From Herminiimonas contaminans (lineage in GTDB: Bacteria; Pseudomonadota; Gammaproteobacteria; Burkholderiales; Burkholderiaceae_D), in the NCBI RefSeq assembly GCF_015645465.1, contig NZ_JADOEL010000002.1, positions 1 through 64,000 of the forward strand: DNA of 64,000 nucleotides, in the 5' to 3' direction. Positions 17,779 to 27,476 of this stretch are shown one piece after another. Each line of letters opens with the position of its first letter. Position 1 is the first letter of the stretch. Both the position numbers and the translations under genes were made by a program. The notes beneath the pieces are model-generated. The model saw only the letters and a list, made by a program, of their open reading frames with translations, was not told the origin of the DNA and ran no database searches.

Positions 17779-18947
17779 TGTGGCAGGCCATTCGAATCTG
17801 CATCAGCTGCAGAGGGATTAAGTGGGTCCATCTCTGGCGGCACATCCAGGTCGCCCGGTTTGACCGGACGGTTGCCGCCGTGTTTGCTATACGCACGCAA
17901 CTGGAATACATAGGCCAGCACTTCAGCCACTGCGATATACAAAGCTTCAGGAATTTCGTCACCGAGTTCAGCGTGGCGGAACAGCGCACGTGCCAGTGGC
18001 GGCGCTTCCAGCAGCACGACGTTGTTTTCCATCGCGAGCTCACGGATCTTGGCCGCGACTTCGTCGGCACCTTTGGCCACCACGCGTGGTGCGCGCATGC
18101 CGTTCTCGGAATATTTGAGCGCGACCGCATAGTGGGTCGGGTTGGTCACGACCACGTCTGCGGTCGGTACTTCGGACATCATGCGGCGGCGTGCCATTTC
18201 ACGTTGCTGCTGACGGATCTTCGCTTTGATCTCAGGATTACCTTCGGACTCCTTGGATTCCTGGCGTACGTCCTGGCGCGACATCATCAGTTTTTTCGCG
18301 TGTTGCCACATTTGATAAGGCGCATCGATGGCAGCCACGATCACCAGACCGGCTGCGATGAAAATGAAGCTGAACACCAGCAGGTGTCCCAAATGTTCGG
18401 TGCCGCTTTTCAGCGGTTCTACGCTCAGCGCCATGATGGCGTCGAATTCATGCCGCATCACCATCCATGCGATCCAGCCAATCAGGATGGTTTTGGCGAT
18501 GGCCTTGCCCAACTCGACCGCAGCGCGGCTGGAAACCATATTGCCGAGACCCTTGATCGGGTTCATACGGCCAAAATTCGGTTGCAAGGCCTTGCCGCTG
18601 AACAGCCAGCCACCGATCAGTGCAGGCGAAGCCAGCGCCACCACGATCAGGATCAGCGCAGCCGGGGCAAATGCAATCAGCAAATCGATGATGCTGGCTG
18701 CAGCATGTGCCAGCAGCAGCTCCATGTCGAAGGCCATCTCACGATCGAAGGAAAGACCGGCGGCGAGCATCTTGTTCAGCTCCCCGACCATACGGCCGCC
18801 CAGGATCCAGAAAGCAGCGCCCGCGCCGAGCAGCAGCGTACAAGTCGCCAGCTCGCGCGAACGCGGCACGTCACCCTGCTCCCGCGCCTGTTCCAGCTTG
18901 CGCGGTGACGCGGGTTCCGTCTTTTCGAGATCACTTTCTTCAGCCAA
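17775..18947 (-). CDS. flhB: Flagellar export switch protein FlhB
   Basis: A 390-residue inner-membrane component of the flagellar export gate that switches substrate from rod/hook to filament type by self-cleavage. Four transmembrane helices lie between about residues 30 and 215. The cytoplasmic domain carries the autocleavage motif NPTH (VVTNPTHYAVALKY). The N-terminus is hydrophilic (MAEESDLEKTEPASPRKL), as usual. A 154-base gap separates it from the EAL-like/HDOD gene upstream; it contains a CCCCG/CGGGG hairpin (19025-19041) without a T run, so flhB may have its own promoter there. Confidence 0.95.
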   Translation of the reverse strand: MAEESDLEKTEPASPRKLEQAREQGDVPRSRELATCTLLLGAGAAFWILGGRMVGELNKMLAAGLSFDREMAFDMELLLAHAAASIIDLLIAFAPAALILIVVALASPALIGGWLFSGKALQPNFGRMNPIKGLGNMVSSRAAVELGKAIAKTILIGWIAWMVMRHEFDAIMALSVEPLKSGTEHLGHLLVFSFIFIAAGLVIVAAIDAPYQMWQHAKKLMMSRQDVRQESKESEGNPEIKAKIRQQQREMARRRMMSEVPTADVVVTNPTHYAVALKYSENGMRAPRVVAKGADEVAAKIRELAMENNVVLLEAPPLARALFRHAELGDEIPEALYIAVAEVLAYVFQLRAYSKHGGNRPVKPGDLDVPPEMDPLNPSAADADSNGLPQ

Positions 18948-19101
18948 AGCCGACTCCTGAGGTGCTTCCGATAGCGTGCAACACGACGCTATACGGACCT
19001 ATGAGTAGATTATTGGCCAGAACGCCCCGGACTAATCGGGGGAATAAGGTGGGAAAGGCACCGCTTTTCAGTCATGCAAAGCGGGGAAATGGCAGGGATA
19101 A

Positions 19102-20310
19102 CTAAATCTTCAGGGCCTGGGCCCACAGCAATGCGGCCAAATGGGCTTCATTGACCTGGCGCGCGCTGATGAACAGCGAGTCGGCCAGTGCTGCAATATT
19201 GCCATTATTCAGCTCACAGGCCTCAGCCAGGGCCAGGAACGGACCGTACATGCCATCACGCGTCAACAAAGCCTGGGCCACCGGTTCCGCCAGCTGGATT
19301 TTAGCCAGGACTTCTTCCATCGGCATACCCAGCAAGCGATCCAGCAAGGAAAACATGCCAACCACGAACAGGTTTTCGGCTTCGTTTTTCGGCAGGATAC
19401 CCTGCCCGGCCAATTCCGCAAAGCGGCCGCGCACGATCGCCGTCTGCATCAGCACCGCCGCATGGCTATCGGTACTCGCCGTTGCCAGCAGCAGCGACAA
19501 CCAGCGATACAGCGGCGAGTAACCCAGCATGGTCACTGCATGGCGCAGCGACTGGATTTCGGCACCGAGGCCGAAACCGACGCTATTGATGTAACGGAAG
19601 AGCTTGTAGGACAGTGCAGCATCGCGTTTCAGGACTTCTTCCAGTTCACGGATGTCAGCGTTTTGGCGCAACATCTCCATCAATTGAATGATGATGATTT
19701 GCGCTGAATTCAAACCTTTTTTCTGGGCATGCGCACGCGGTGTCAGGTACAGGTTACCTATAAACGCATGTAAGCCCTGCAAGGCACAGACATCGTATTC
19801 CTGCCACGATGCCAGCTTGCGCACGACCGCCTTGACGGTCGTCGATTGCAAGGCCGCTATCGGTATCGCCGCGCCTTGTTCATGACTAAGCCGACCCTCG
19901 ACATGGCTGACGACTTGCAGCAAGGGATTACCCGTCCTGAGCGCATCAGCGCCGCGCAAGGAGATACCATAACCTGCCAGCCGCAATGCACTGGCCGCCT
20001 TCAGCGTTTCAGGATCGGCAAGATCGGCGGCGGTCAGGCGAAATACCGTATTCTTGGCCGGTAACTTGCGCACCACATTGGTCGCAATCAGGGCTGGCGT
20101 CGCTTCCAGGAACAGCAAGCTGCCATTCAGTTGAGCGGCAGCCTCCGCACCCTGTAATTGCGCAGCAAGCACCTCCACCAGCTCGAGCAAGTCGTCATCG
20201 CTGGCCATGCCACCACCCTGCTCGCCACCAAACCAGGACAATTCATAGCCCAGGATTTGTTGCGCGGCATTGAGCAAAGGCTCACGGACGATGAATTTCA
20301 ATTCAGACAT
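19102..20310 (-). CDS. Degenerate EAL-like domain plus HDOD domain signalling protein
   Basis: A 402-residue protein of the YuxH/CdgJ type: an N-terminal EAL-like domain (about 1-195) fused to an HDOD domain (about 200-390). The EAL metal-binding residues are absent: the motif position reads GYELSW where active phosphodiesterases have E-(A/V)-L, and later catalytic acids are not evident. Cyclic-di-GMP hydrolysis is therefore unlikely, and a regulatory or binding role is more probable. The HDOD part has family-typical YKLFRYINS and LRHAVTMLGY. It lies between cheZ and flhB, which points to a role in motility control, as reported for CdgJ-like proteins in Vibrio. A 15-base tandem duplication spans its start codon. 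Confidence 0.8.
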   Translation of the reverse strand: MSELKFIVREPLLNAAQQILGYELSWFGGEQGGGMASDDDLLELVEVLAAQLQGAEAAAQLNGSLLFLEATPALIATNVVRKLPAKNTVFRLTAADLADPETLKAASALRLAGYGISLRGADALRTGNPLLQVVSHVEGRLSHEQGAAIPIAALQSTTVKAVVRKLASWQEYDVCALQGLHAFIGNLYLTPRAHAQKKGLNSAQIIIIQLMEMLRQNADIRELEEVLKRDAALSYKLFRYINSVGFGLGAEIQSLRHAVTMLGYSPLYRWLSLLLATASTDSHAAVLMQTAIVRGRFAELAGQGILPKNEAENLFVVGMFSLLDRLLGMPMEEVLAKIQLAEPVAQALLTRDGMYGPFLALAEACELNNGNIAALADSLFISARQVNEAHLAALLWAQALKI

Positions 20311-20335
20311 GGGAATTCAGGACATGGGAATTCAG
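20306..20335. repeat. 15-base perfect tandem duplication over a start codon
   Basis: The unit GACATGGGAATTCAG occurs at 20306-20320 and again at 20321-20335. On the minus strand each copy contains an ATG. The downstream ATG (20308-20310) opens the EAL-like/HDOD gene; the upstream one (20323-20325) reads ATG-TCC-TGA, a two-codon open frame in the same phase that ends before the real start. Confidence 0.85.
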
Positions 20336-20386
20336 GGATAGGTACTGCACAGTGACCGAAGTCGGCATGGATGCCCTGGGCGAAAA

Positions 20387-21043
20387 TCAAAAACCCAGGC
20401 TTTCGAGCAGATCATCAACCTGCTCTTGTCCTGCCACTACGTCATGACCAGTAGGATTGATTTGCGGGCCGTTGAGCAAGCCGCTATCAACTTCTTTCTT
20501 TTTCTCGGCTGGTGCGTAGTCGACCAGTAATTGCAGCAGCTGCTGCTCCAGGCCGTGCGCCAGCTCGGTGACTTTTTTGATGACTTGCCCGGTCAGGTCC
20601 TGGAAGTCCTGCGCCATCATGATGTTCATCAAATGCTGGCGTGTTTCCGTGGTCGCTACCTGCGTCGCATTCAGATGTGCGATCGTTTGTTCAGCCAGCG
20701 CCTTGAATTTTTCTTCCGAGTAGTCGCCCTGCAAGGCTTGCTGCCATTGCGTCGACATGGCCGCCGCATCGGATTGCACTTGCTCTTGCAAAGGTCCGGC
20801 AGCTTCGGTCGCGTTCAGTACGCGTTGCGCTGCCTGCTCGGTCATGCGTGCTACATAGTCGAGGCGATCACGTGCATCCGGGATGTCATGCGATGCACGT
20901 TCTACTAATTGATCGAAACCCAGGCCACGCAAGCTTTCGTGCAAGGCACGCGTCATATGACCGACGCGCGACAGCACTTCATCATGCGGTATGCCCGCTT
21001 CGCTTACCGCATCCACCATCTGTGCAGATGAGTTGCTAGTCAA
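20387..21043 (-). CDS. cheZ: Chemotaxis CheY-P phosphatase CheZ
   Basis: A 218-residue protein that dephosphorylates CheY-P. The catalytic D-x-x-x-Q motif is present in MAQDFQDLTGQVIKKV (D149 and Q153), and the C-terminal CheY-binding tail is canonical (VDDLLESLGF). The frame is open upstream inside cheY, but the natural start is TTG at 21041-21043, directly after the cheY stop (TGA 21045-21047), with AGGAG six to seven bases upstream. CheY and CheZ are thus translationally linked. Long helices dominate, as expected for the CheZ four-helix bundle. Confidence 0.92.
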   Translation of the reverse strand: MTSNSSAQMVDAVSEAGIPHDEVLSRVGHMTRALHESLRGLGFDQLVERASHDIPDARDRLDYVARMTEQAAQRVLNATEAAGPLQEQVQSDAAAMSTQWQQALQGDYSEEKFKALAEQTIAHLNATQVATTETRQHLMNIMMAQDFQDLTGQVIKKVTELAHGLEQQLLQLLVDYAPAEKKKEVDSGLLNGPQINPTGHDVVAGQEQVDDLLESLGF

Positions 21044-21044
21044 C

Positions 21045-21443
21045 TCAGGCTCCTGCAGCAGCCAGTTTCTCGAAAATCTTGGCCAGCTTCTCATCCAGCG
21101 TCGCGGCAGTGAACGGCTTGACGACGTAACCGTTTGCACCTGCTTGCGCTGCTGCGATGATGTTTTCTTTCTTGGCTTCAGCGGTAACCATCAACACTGG
21201 CAACTTCGACAATGCCGGATCAGCACGAATGTGCTGCAGCATGGTCAAGCCATCCATATTAGGCATATTCCAGTCGGACACGACGAAATCGAATTGCTCG
21301 CTACGCAACTTGGCCAGTGCCATTGCACCATCTTCAGCCTCATCGACATTCGTGTAGCCCAATTCTTTCAAGAGATTACGAACAATGCGACGCATCGTTG
21401 AAAAATCATCAACAACTAAAAATTTGGTGTTTGGGCCTGACAT
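21045..21443 (-). CDS. cheY: Chemotaxis response regulator CheY
   Basis: A 132-residue single-domain receiver that binds the flagellar switch when phosphorylated. Visible landmarks are the acidic pair VDD (11-13), phosphoacceptor D57 in [10 protein letters not shown], the threonine in VTAEAKKE and the conserved lysine in VVKPF. GGAG precedes the ATG. It is directly followed by cheZ. About 150 bases without a gene separate it from cheB downstream; cheY itself is followed by cheZ at once. Confidence 0.96.
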   Translation of the reverse strand: MSGPNTKFLVVDDFSTMRRIVRNLLKELGYTNVDEAEDGAMALAKLRSEQFDFVVSDWNMPNMDGLTMLQHIRADPALSKLPVLMVTAEAKKENIIAAAQAGANGYVVKPFTAATLDEKLAKIFEKLAAAGA

Positions 21444-21593
21444 GAATTACTCCATTAAATCTCTATATGTTTATCGATCCTGCAAAGAATCGAACATGGT
21501 CTACAACATCCGCTTTTTTGAGCTCTCACTATTATGCACTGAGGATACATAAATTTTGAGAGAAATCCGATAGCACTTGTCGTAAATCAACAC

Positions 21594-22670
21594 TTAGACG
21601 CGCAAGGCACGACTGCTGTGTGCGGCAAGGTAACCCAGAACCATGCCTGGCAATGCTTGCAAGGGACCGACTTCGTGAGTTGCACCAACGGCAATTGCTT
21701 CGCGCGGCATGCCGAATACTACGCAAGAAGCTTCATCCTGCGCAAAGTTATATGCACCGACGTTTTTCATCTCGAGCATACCGAGTGCACCATCTTTACC
21801 CATGCCTGTAAGAATTACACCGACAGCATTCTTGCCCGCGTGCACTGCAGCGGAATGAAACAGCACATCAACCGATGGACGATGGCGATTGACTGGTGGC
21901 CCCTGATCCAGTTGCGTCATGTAGTTGGCACCACTACGCACCAGTTGCAAATGCGAGTGACCAGGTGCGAGGTAGGCGTGTCCTGGCAGTACACGTTCAC
22001 CACCTTCGGACTCTTTCACACTGATCTTGCACAAGCTGTCGAGCCGTTGTGCAAACGATTTGGTAAAGCCTGGCGGCATGTGTTGCGTGATCAAAATGCC
22101 CGGGCAATCGGATGGCATCTGCATCAGGAAATCCTTAATTGCTTCAGTACCACCAGTCGATGCGCCGATGATGATCAGCTTCTCACTACTGGTCAGCGGA
22201 TTGCGTATCATCGGCAATGCTTCGCCGCTGACCTTGTTCGCATCATGCGGCGTGATCTGACGCGACTTAATACGTGCCTTGGAAGCAGTACGGATTTTGT
22301 CTGCTATCAATTCGGTATATTCGAGCATGCCGCTCTGGATAGACATCTTCGGTTTGGTGACAAAATCTACCGCACCCAGTTCCAGCGCACGCAAAGTGAT
22401 ATCCGAGCCACGCTCCGTCAGTGATGACACCATAACCACCGGCATCGGGCGCAGACGCATGAGTTTTTCCAGGAAGTCGAGGCCATCCATGCGTGGCATC
22501 TCGACGTCCAGTGTCAGTACATCCGGATTTGTTTGTTTGATTAAATCACGGGCAACGATGGGATCTGGTGCGACACCGACGACTTCCATGTCCGGCTGGC
22601 TGTTGATGATCTCTTTCATGACGCTGCGTATCAGCGCTGAATCATCGACGATCAATACTTTAATTTTCAT
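21594..22670 (-). CDS. cheB: Chemotaxis protein-glutamate methylesterase CheB
   Basis: A 358-residue two-domain enzyme: an N-terminal receiver (phosphoacceptor D55 in [11 protein letters not shown]) and a C-terminal methylesterase/glutamine deamidase that resets receptor methylation. The catalytic triad is visible as serine in [11 protein letters not shown], histidine in ITQHMPPGF and aspartate in [10 protein letters not shown]. The linker around residues 140-160 is typical. It lies 60 bases downstream of cheD and works against CheR. No chemoreceptor gene is in this window. Confidence 0.95.
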   Translation of the reverse strand: MKIKVLIVDDSALIRSVMKEIINSQPDMEVVGVAPDPIVARDLIKQTNPDVLTLDVEMPRMDGLDFLEKLMRLRPMPVVMVSSLTERGSDITLRALELGAVDFVTKPKMSIQSGMLEYTELIADKIRTASKARIKSRQITPHDANKVSGEALPMIRNPLTSSEKLIIIGASTGGTEAIKDFLMQMPSDCPGILITQHMPPGFTKSFAQRLDSLCKISVKESEGGERVLPGHAYLAPGHSHLQLVRSGANYMTQLDQGPPVNRHRPSVDVLFHSAAVHAGKNAVGVILTGMGKDGALGMLEMKNVGAYNFAQDEASCVVFGMPREAIAVGATHEVGPLQALPGMVLGYLAAHSSRALRV

Positions 22671-22730
22671 GAGGCTACCCTGGCAAAACGTCTTCGTTTT
22701 TATTTTATTGATGGATATTTTTTATTTGCG

Positions 22731-23342
22731 TCAGGAAAAGAGTTCTACATCTCCGCTGACTGCGCCTGATTGCAGGCGGTTGGCGTAATCCTGCTCGCGA
22801 TTAGCCAATGTGTTGTTGTTCAGCTGTCTGAGTTTCTTGACCAGCACTTTGCCGTTACGCGGGAAGAAATAAACCTTGCGCGGATGCACGTCATTCAGGT
22901 CTTCCGCCACGATGCGTATGTTTTCCACCTTCAGGAAATTACGCACGAACTGGGCATTGCGTTCACCGACGTTAATCGAAGTAAAACCGCTCAGGACATT
23001 GCCGCCGCCAAATACTTTGGCTTCCAGGTTTTCGCGGCGCGCACCTGCTTTCAGCAAATCATTGATCAGGATTTCCATCGCATACGTGCCATAGCGTGCC
23101 GATGCTGAAATCGGGCTATCCGCATCGCCACCACCATCCGGCAGCATGAAGTGATTCATGCCGCCTACACCAGTCACGCGATCGCGTATGCAAGCCGAGA
23201 CACAAGACCCAAGTACGGTAACGATCAGCATGTCCTTGCCGGTGTAGTAATACTCACCTGGCAAGATCTTGGCTGCGTCGCGGTCGAAGGTCCGGTCGTA
23301 ATAGACGTTCGTGGCGAAATGCTCTTTGGTCAGTTCATTCAT
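22731..23342 (-). CDS. cheD: Chemoreceptor glutamine deamidase CheD with SGDVELF tail
   Basis: A 203-residue CheD that converts receptor glutamines to glutamates. The catalytic cysteine is C47 in [12 protein letters not shown], with H64 in [11 protein letters not shown]; the 17-residue spacing matches the family. The enzyme domain ends near residue 170. A C-terminal extension of about 30 residues finishes in SGDVELFS, nearly identical to the last residues of the CheZ-like protein at 27477-28019. The gene lies six bases downstream of cheR. Confidence 0.93.
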   Translation of the reverse strand: MNELTKEHFATNVYYDRTFDRDAAKILPGEYYYTGKDMLIVTVLGSCVSACIRDRVTGVGGMNHFMLPDGGGDADSPISASARYGTYAMEILINDLLKAGARRENLEAKVFGGGNVLSGFTSINVGERNAQFVRNFLKVENIRIVAEDLNDVHPRKVYFFPRNGKVLVKKLRQLNNNTLANREQDYANRLQSGAVSGDVELFS

Positions 23343-23348
23343 GGATTC

Positions 23349-24227
23349 TTATGCCCGACGTGATTGCGACAAGCCCGCCTTTTTGTTTGGCTCTAATTCG
23401 TAAACTGTTTTTCCGCGCAACTTGAATGCATCGGTCACATACAGGAAGTTTTCTGAGTGACCGGCAAACAGCAAACCGTCCGGCTTCATTAGCGGTGCGA
23501 AGCGATCCAGTATCTTGCCTTGTGTCGGCTTATCGAAATAAATCATCACGTTGCGGCAAAAGATCGCATCAAACTGGCCGGAAATACCCCAGTTGCTCTC
23601 GAGCAGATTGACCTGTTTGAAGGTAATCAGCTGGCGCAATTCAGGACGCACGCGCACCATGCCTTCACGCGCACCTTTGCCACGCAGGAAGAAGCGCTTG
23701 GCGCGCTCAGGTGCCATCTTGTCCAGCCTATCTATCGAGTAGACACCGTTAGCGCCTGTGTTCAGTACATTGGTATCGATATCGGTCGCGATTATGCGCA
23801 CCGGCGGCGTCAGCGTATTAAACGCTTCGCACGCAGTCATCGCTATCGAATAAGGCTCTTCACCGGTAGAGGCGGCCGAGCACCAGATTTCGATAGGCTC
23901 CTTGATTTTCTTGATATGGTCGGCCAGGATCGGGAAGTGATGTGCTTCGCGAAAGAAGGAGGTCAGATTCGTCGTCAGCGCATTGGTAAATGCTTCCCAC
24001 TCTTCATCGCTGCCACCCTGCTCCAGCTGATCCAGATAGCTGACAAAAGAAGCTATGCCGGTCGCACGCAAACGACGCGCGAGTCGGCTGTAAACCATCT
24101 CCTGTTTACTCTCGGCCAGTGCAATGCCAGCCTTCTTATGTATCAAGGCACGGACGCGCTCGAAATCACGCGCGGTGAATTCGAACTCTTTAGATCCTTC
24201 TGCCCTACCTTGAGTAGTGGTTTTCAT
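23349..24227 (-). CDS. cheR: Chemotaxis protein methyltransferase CheR
   Basis: A 292-residue SAM-dependent methyltransferase that methylates receptor glutamates. The N-terminal helical domain (about 15-90) is followed by the catalytic domain with the SAM-binding motif WCSAASTGEEPYS, then DIDTNVLNTG and the FCRNVMIYFDK motif. Length is family-typical. 128 bases without a gene separate it from cheW upstream. Confidence 0.95.
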   Translation of the reverse strand: MKTTTQGRAEGSKEFEFTARDFERVRALIHKKAGIALAESKQEMVYSRLARRLRATGIASFVSYLDQLEQGGSDEEWEAFTNALTTNLTSFFREAHHFPILADHIKKIKEPIEIWCSAASTGEEPYSIAMTACEAFNTLTPPVRIIATDIDTNVLNTGANGVYSIDRLDKMAPERAKRFFLRGKGAREGMVRVRPELRQLITFKQVNLLESNWGISGQFDAIFCRNVMIYFDKPTQGKILDRFAPLMKPDGLLFAGHSENFLYVTDAFKLRGKTVYELEPNKKAGLSQSRRA

Positions 24228-24355
24228 ACTGCAGATTCCCCTTTCGCCTGCTGCATATCCTCTCTCTCGGATATGCGTATAGCCAAAAACTTACACGCGA
24301 TTGTTTGCGTAGCCTGATGCTGCTCGCCCACTCGGCAATCTTTTATACGCCAGCC

Positions 24356-24847
24356 TTAAGCTGCGATTTTTTCGATCAAACCCATTTCGCTGCTGGACAT
24401 CAATTTATCGATATCCACCAGGATCAGCATGCGCTCATCCAGGGTGCCCAAACCGATCAGGTAGTCGGTATTGAAAGCTGTACCCATTTCTGGTGCTGGT
24501 TTGATTTGTTCGGGTGACAAAGTGATCACATCAGACACGCTGTCGACCACCATGCCGACGACACGGCCGCCGATGTTCAGGATGATCACAACTGTAAATT
24601 GATCGTAGGTAGGCTCACCCAGGTTGAACTTGATACGCATGTCAACGATAGGCACGATGATGCCGCGCAGGTTGACCACGCCTTTGACGAATTCAGGTGC
24701 GTTGGCGATACGGGTGACGGCTTCGTAACCGCGGATCTCCTGTACTTTCAGGATATCGATGCCGTACTCTTCCTTGCCCAGAGTGAAGGCCAGGAATTCA
24801 TTGCCGTTTTCTGCACCGGTCGTATTGTTTTGGATATTGTGAATCAT
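24356..24847 (-). CDS. cheW: Chemotaxis coupling protein CheW
   Basis: A 163-residue CheW-domain protein that links CheA kinase to chemoreceptors. Recognisable segments are [25 protein letters not shown], the conserved [14 protein letters not shown], and the later [17 protein letters not shown] precedes the ATG. It lies 14 bases after cheA, as in most che operons. Confidence 0.95.
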   Translation of the reverse strand: MIHNIQNNTTGAENGNEFLAFTLGKEEYGIDILKVQEIRGYEAVTRIANAPEFVKGVVNLRGIIVPIVDMRIKFNLGEPTYDQFTVVIILNIGGRVVGMVVDSVSDVITLSPEQIKPAPEMGTAFNTDYLIGLGTLDERMLILVDIDKLMSSSEMGLIEKIAA

Positions 24848-24861
24848 GCTGATTCTCCCCT

Positions 24862-26997
24862 TCAGGAATAAATGGATTCGTCGTTTAACTGACGGCTTGA
24901 ACGCAGTAAGGCTGCTACATCGATAATCAGCGCGACTCCGCCGTCACCGAGAATTGTGGCTCCCGATATTCCAGCCACCTTACGATAATTCGATTCAAGA
25001 TTTTTGACTACAACTTGTTGTTGACCGACCAAATCATCGACAAACAATGCTGCTTTTTTGCCTTCTGATTCAAGGATAACCACGATGCCTTCCGACGGAT
25101 CGACAAAGCGTGGCTCTATGCTGAAAATCTTATACAGCGGGATCAATGGCAAATAGTCACCACGCACCTTGATGACCTGGCCCTGTCCGCTGATTTCTTT
25201 AATATCTGCCAACTCAGGCTGCAACGACTCCACCACATAACCAAGCGGCAGGATATAAATCTCGTCACCGACCTTGATCGACATGCCGTCCAGAATCGCC
25301 AGTGTTAACGGCAAGGAAATCAGGATGGTGGTGCCATAACCTTTGCTGGAACGGATATCTACCGAACCACCCATCGCGGTGATATTCCGTTTCACTACGT
25401 CCATACCGACGCCGCGGCCAGATACATCGGTCACTGCTTCCGCAGTCGAGAAGCCTGGTGCAAAAATCAATTGCCAGACTTCTTCATCCGGCAAATCATC
25501 GGACACCGGCAAGCCCTGTTGCTTGGCTTTGGCCAGGATGCGGTCACGGTTCAAACCACCGCCGTCGTCGCTGACTTCAATAATGATGTTGCCGCCCTGA
25601 TGCCCGGCCGACAAAGACAATTGACCGGATGCAGATTTACCCGCAGCCAGGCGTGCTTCCGGCATTTCGATGCCGTGGTCTATGCTATTGCGTACCAGAT
25701 GGGTCAGCGGATCGACGATGCGTTCGATCAGGCCTTTATCCAGTTCAGTCGCGGCACCATGGGTGACGAAATCCACTTTCTTGCCCAGCTTGGAAGCCAG
25801 GTCGCGCACCATGCGCGGAAAGCGTGAGAACACGTAATCCATAGGCATCATGCGGATAGACATCACCGCTTCCTGCAGGTCACGTGTATTCCTTGTCAGT
25901 TGCGACACGCTATTAAGCAAACGTTCGTGCTGCATAGGATCGAGCGCACCGGTGCGCTGCTCTATCATGGCCTGTGTAATGACCAGTTCGCCGACCAGGT
26001 TAATTAGCTGATCGACTTTTTCTATACCTACGCGTATCGATGAAGACTCTGCACTGACATTAGTCTTGTCGACGTCACGCTTGGCTGCCGGTTTCTTGTC
26101 AGCCGCAGCGGCCGCGTGTACTTCCTCTACCGCCAGTGCATTTGCTTTTTCTTCATCCTGCTCTGAAGCATCCTTGCTGCTCGCATCGGGCAGCGGCAAC
26201 GGGACAAACGGCGCAAAGAAACCATAGCCCTGTGCATTTTCGGCAATCGTCGAGTGCAGCGGCTCGAAGAAGCCATAGCCCTGCTCTTCTTCATTGCGGC
26301 TGCGATCATCTATTGATTGATGCACACCTTTGATGACCGCTTCTTCGGTGATTTTTAAATCTTGCGGATCGAGGATGAAGGAACAGATTGCAATGATGTC
26401 GTCCACACCTTCTTGCGTACTCAACGTAAACACTGCACGTTGATCCGGCAGCACGTCGCGCTGTATCTCACCCAGCAAGCCCAGTTCGGCGGCCAGCGCA
26501 TCCACGTCGCGCGCGGAAGTTTGCGGTAATTCGATACGGAAGCGCCTATCGCCGGAGACATCGCCTGGCGTCGCCGCAACGGCTGGCGCTGCTTGCGGTG
26601 GCTGGGCCTCGTCTTGCGACAAGGACTCAAGCAGGATGCGCACATCCGCGACTGCATCCAGATCCACCGGCGTATGCAGGCGATGACCATCCAGTTGCAT
26701 CTTGAGTACGTCTTTCGCCGACAGGAATGCATCGACGTGTTCAGCCATCAGCGCCATCTCACCTTTGCGGATACGGTCCAGCAAAGTTTCCAGCACGTGT
26801 GTGACTTCGGTCAGATCTGTAATGCCAAATGTGGCAGCGCCGCCCTTGATCGAGTGCGCCGCGCGGAAAATCGCATTCAAGTCTTCTTCATCAGGAGCCG
26901 ATACGTCCACCGCCAGCAGCAGCTTTTCCATCTCGGCCAGGAGTTCTTCCGTTTCATCGAAAAATACCTGGAAGAACTGACTCATATCGATGGTCAT
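24862..26997 (-). CDS. cheA: Chemotaxis sensor kinase CheA
   Basis: A 711-residue histidine kinase. P1 carries phosphorylated H48 in [17 protein letters not shown]2-like domain occupies about residues 150-222 ([10 protein letters not shown] onwards). Dimerisation P3 starts near 315 ([24 protein letters not shown]). The ATPase P4 has the N box [11 protein letters not shown] and G boxes [11 protein letters not shown] and [10 protein letters not shown], and the C-terminal CheW-like P5 covers about 575-700. The P2-P3 linker contains two copies of QGYGFF(E/A)P (239-246 and 256-263), an unusual duplicated aromatic motif that may be a docking site. It leads the cheA-cheW pair and follows a stand-alone receiver gene. 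Confidence 0.96.
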   Translation of the reverse strand: MTIDMSQFFQVFFDETEELLAEMEKLLLAVDVSAPDEEDLNAIFRAAHSIKGGAATFGITDLTEVTHVLETLLDRIRKGEMALMAEHVDAFLSAKDVLKMQLDGHRLHTPVDLDAVADVRILLESLSQDEAQPPQAAPAVAATPGDVSGDRRFRIELPQTSARDVDALAAELGLLGEIQRDVLPDQRAVFTLSTQEGVDDIIAICSFILDPQDLKITEEAVIKGVHQSIDDRSRNEEEQGYGFFEPLHSTIAENAQGYGFFAPFVPLPLPDASSKDASEQDEEKANALAVEEVHAAAAADKKPAAKRDVDKTNVSAESSSIRVGIEKVDQLINLVGELVITQAMIEQRTGALDPMQHERLLNSVSQLTRNTRDLQEAVMSIRMMPMDYVFSRFPRMVRDLASKLGKKVDFVTHGAATELDKGLIERIVDPLTHLVRNSIDHGIEMPEARLAAGKSASGQLSLSAGHQGGNIIIEVSDDGGGLNRDRILAKAKQQGLPVSDDLPDEEVWQLIFAPGFSTAEAVTDVSGRGVGMDVVKRNITAMGGSVDIRSSKGYGTTILISLPLTLAILDGMSIKVGDEIYILPLGYVVESLQPELADIKEISGQGQVIKVRGDYLPLIPLYKIFSIEPRFVDPSEGIVVILESEGKKAALFVDDLVGQQQVVVKNLESNYRKVAGISGATILGDGGVALIIDVAALLRSSRQLNDESIYS

Positions 26998-27049
26998 CGT
27001 TCTGCTCCGTTATCTGTGCGCTTGATGATGTTGCAACTCATGATATGTA

Positions 27050-27415
27050 TTAACCAATCACTTTTTTCACGACTTCAGTCAGTCGTTGCGGATCGAAAGG
27101 CTTGACCAGCCAGCCGTTGGCACCAGCCGCACGACCTTTGGCTTTCATCTCATCACTGGACTCGGTAGTCAGGACCAGGATCGGTGTTTTTTGATAAGTC
27201 GACAGCCCGCGCAATGCACGGATCAGCGAAAAGCCATCCATGCGCGGCATGTTTTGATCGGTCAGTACCAGATCAAACACCTGCGTCTTCGCTTTATCCA
27301 GACCATCTTGTCCATCAACTGCTTCTGTCACCTGATAGCCGGCCGCCCTCAAACTGAAGACCACCATTTGTCGCAGTGAACCCGAATCATCGACTGCCAA
27401 TATTGTCTTTGCCAT
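27050..27415 (-). CDS. CheY-like single-domain response regulator
   Basis: A 121-residue receiver with no output domain. Acidic residues D9 and D10 (AVDDSGS), phosphoacceptor D53 (LTDQNMPRMDG), threonine in LTTESSDE and lysine in LVKPFDP are all present. It is distinct from the canonical CheY at 21045: the surface after the phosphorylation site (ESSDEMKAKGRAAGANGWLVKP) resembles the CheY copy that often lies next to cheA in Proteobacteria. It lies between cheA and the CheZ-like gene, so it could be a phosphate sink or the partner of that protein. Confidence 0.9.
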   Translation of the reverse strand: MAKTILAVDDSGSLRQMVVFSLRAAGYQVTEAVDGQDGLDKAKTQVFDLVLTDQNMPRMDGFSLIRALRGLSTYQKTPILVLTTESSDEMKAKGRAAGANGWLVKPFDPQRLTEVVKKVIG

Positions 27416-27476
27416 CTTTACCCCTGCCCATTTTTGTTTCAGGCCTGTACGCCCGGTTATCTAAATTTAAATCCGT

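Noticed and set aside
21444-21593. A sigma-28 promoter upstream of cheY
   Set aside because: ATCGATAA resembles the minus-10 element, but there is no TAAA at the right distance.
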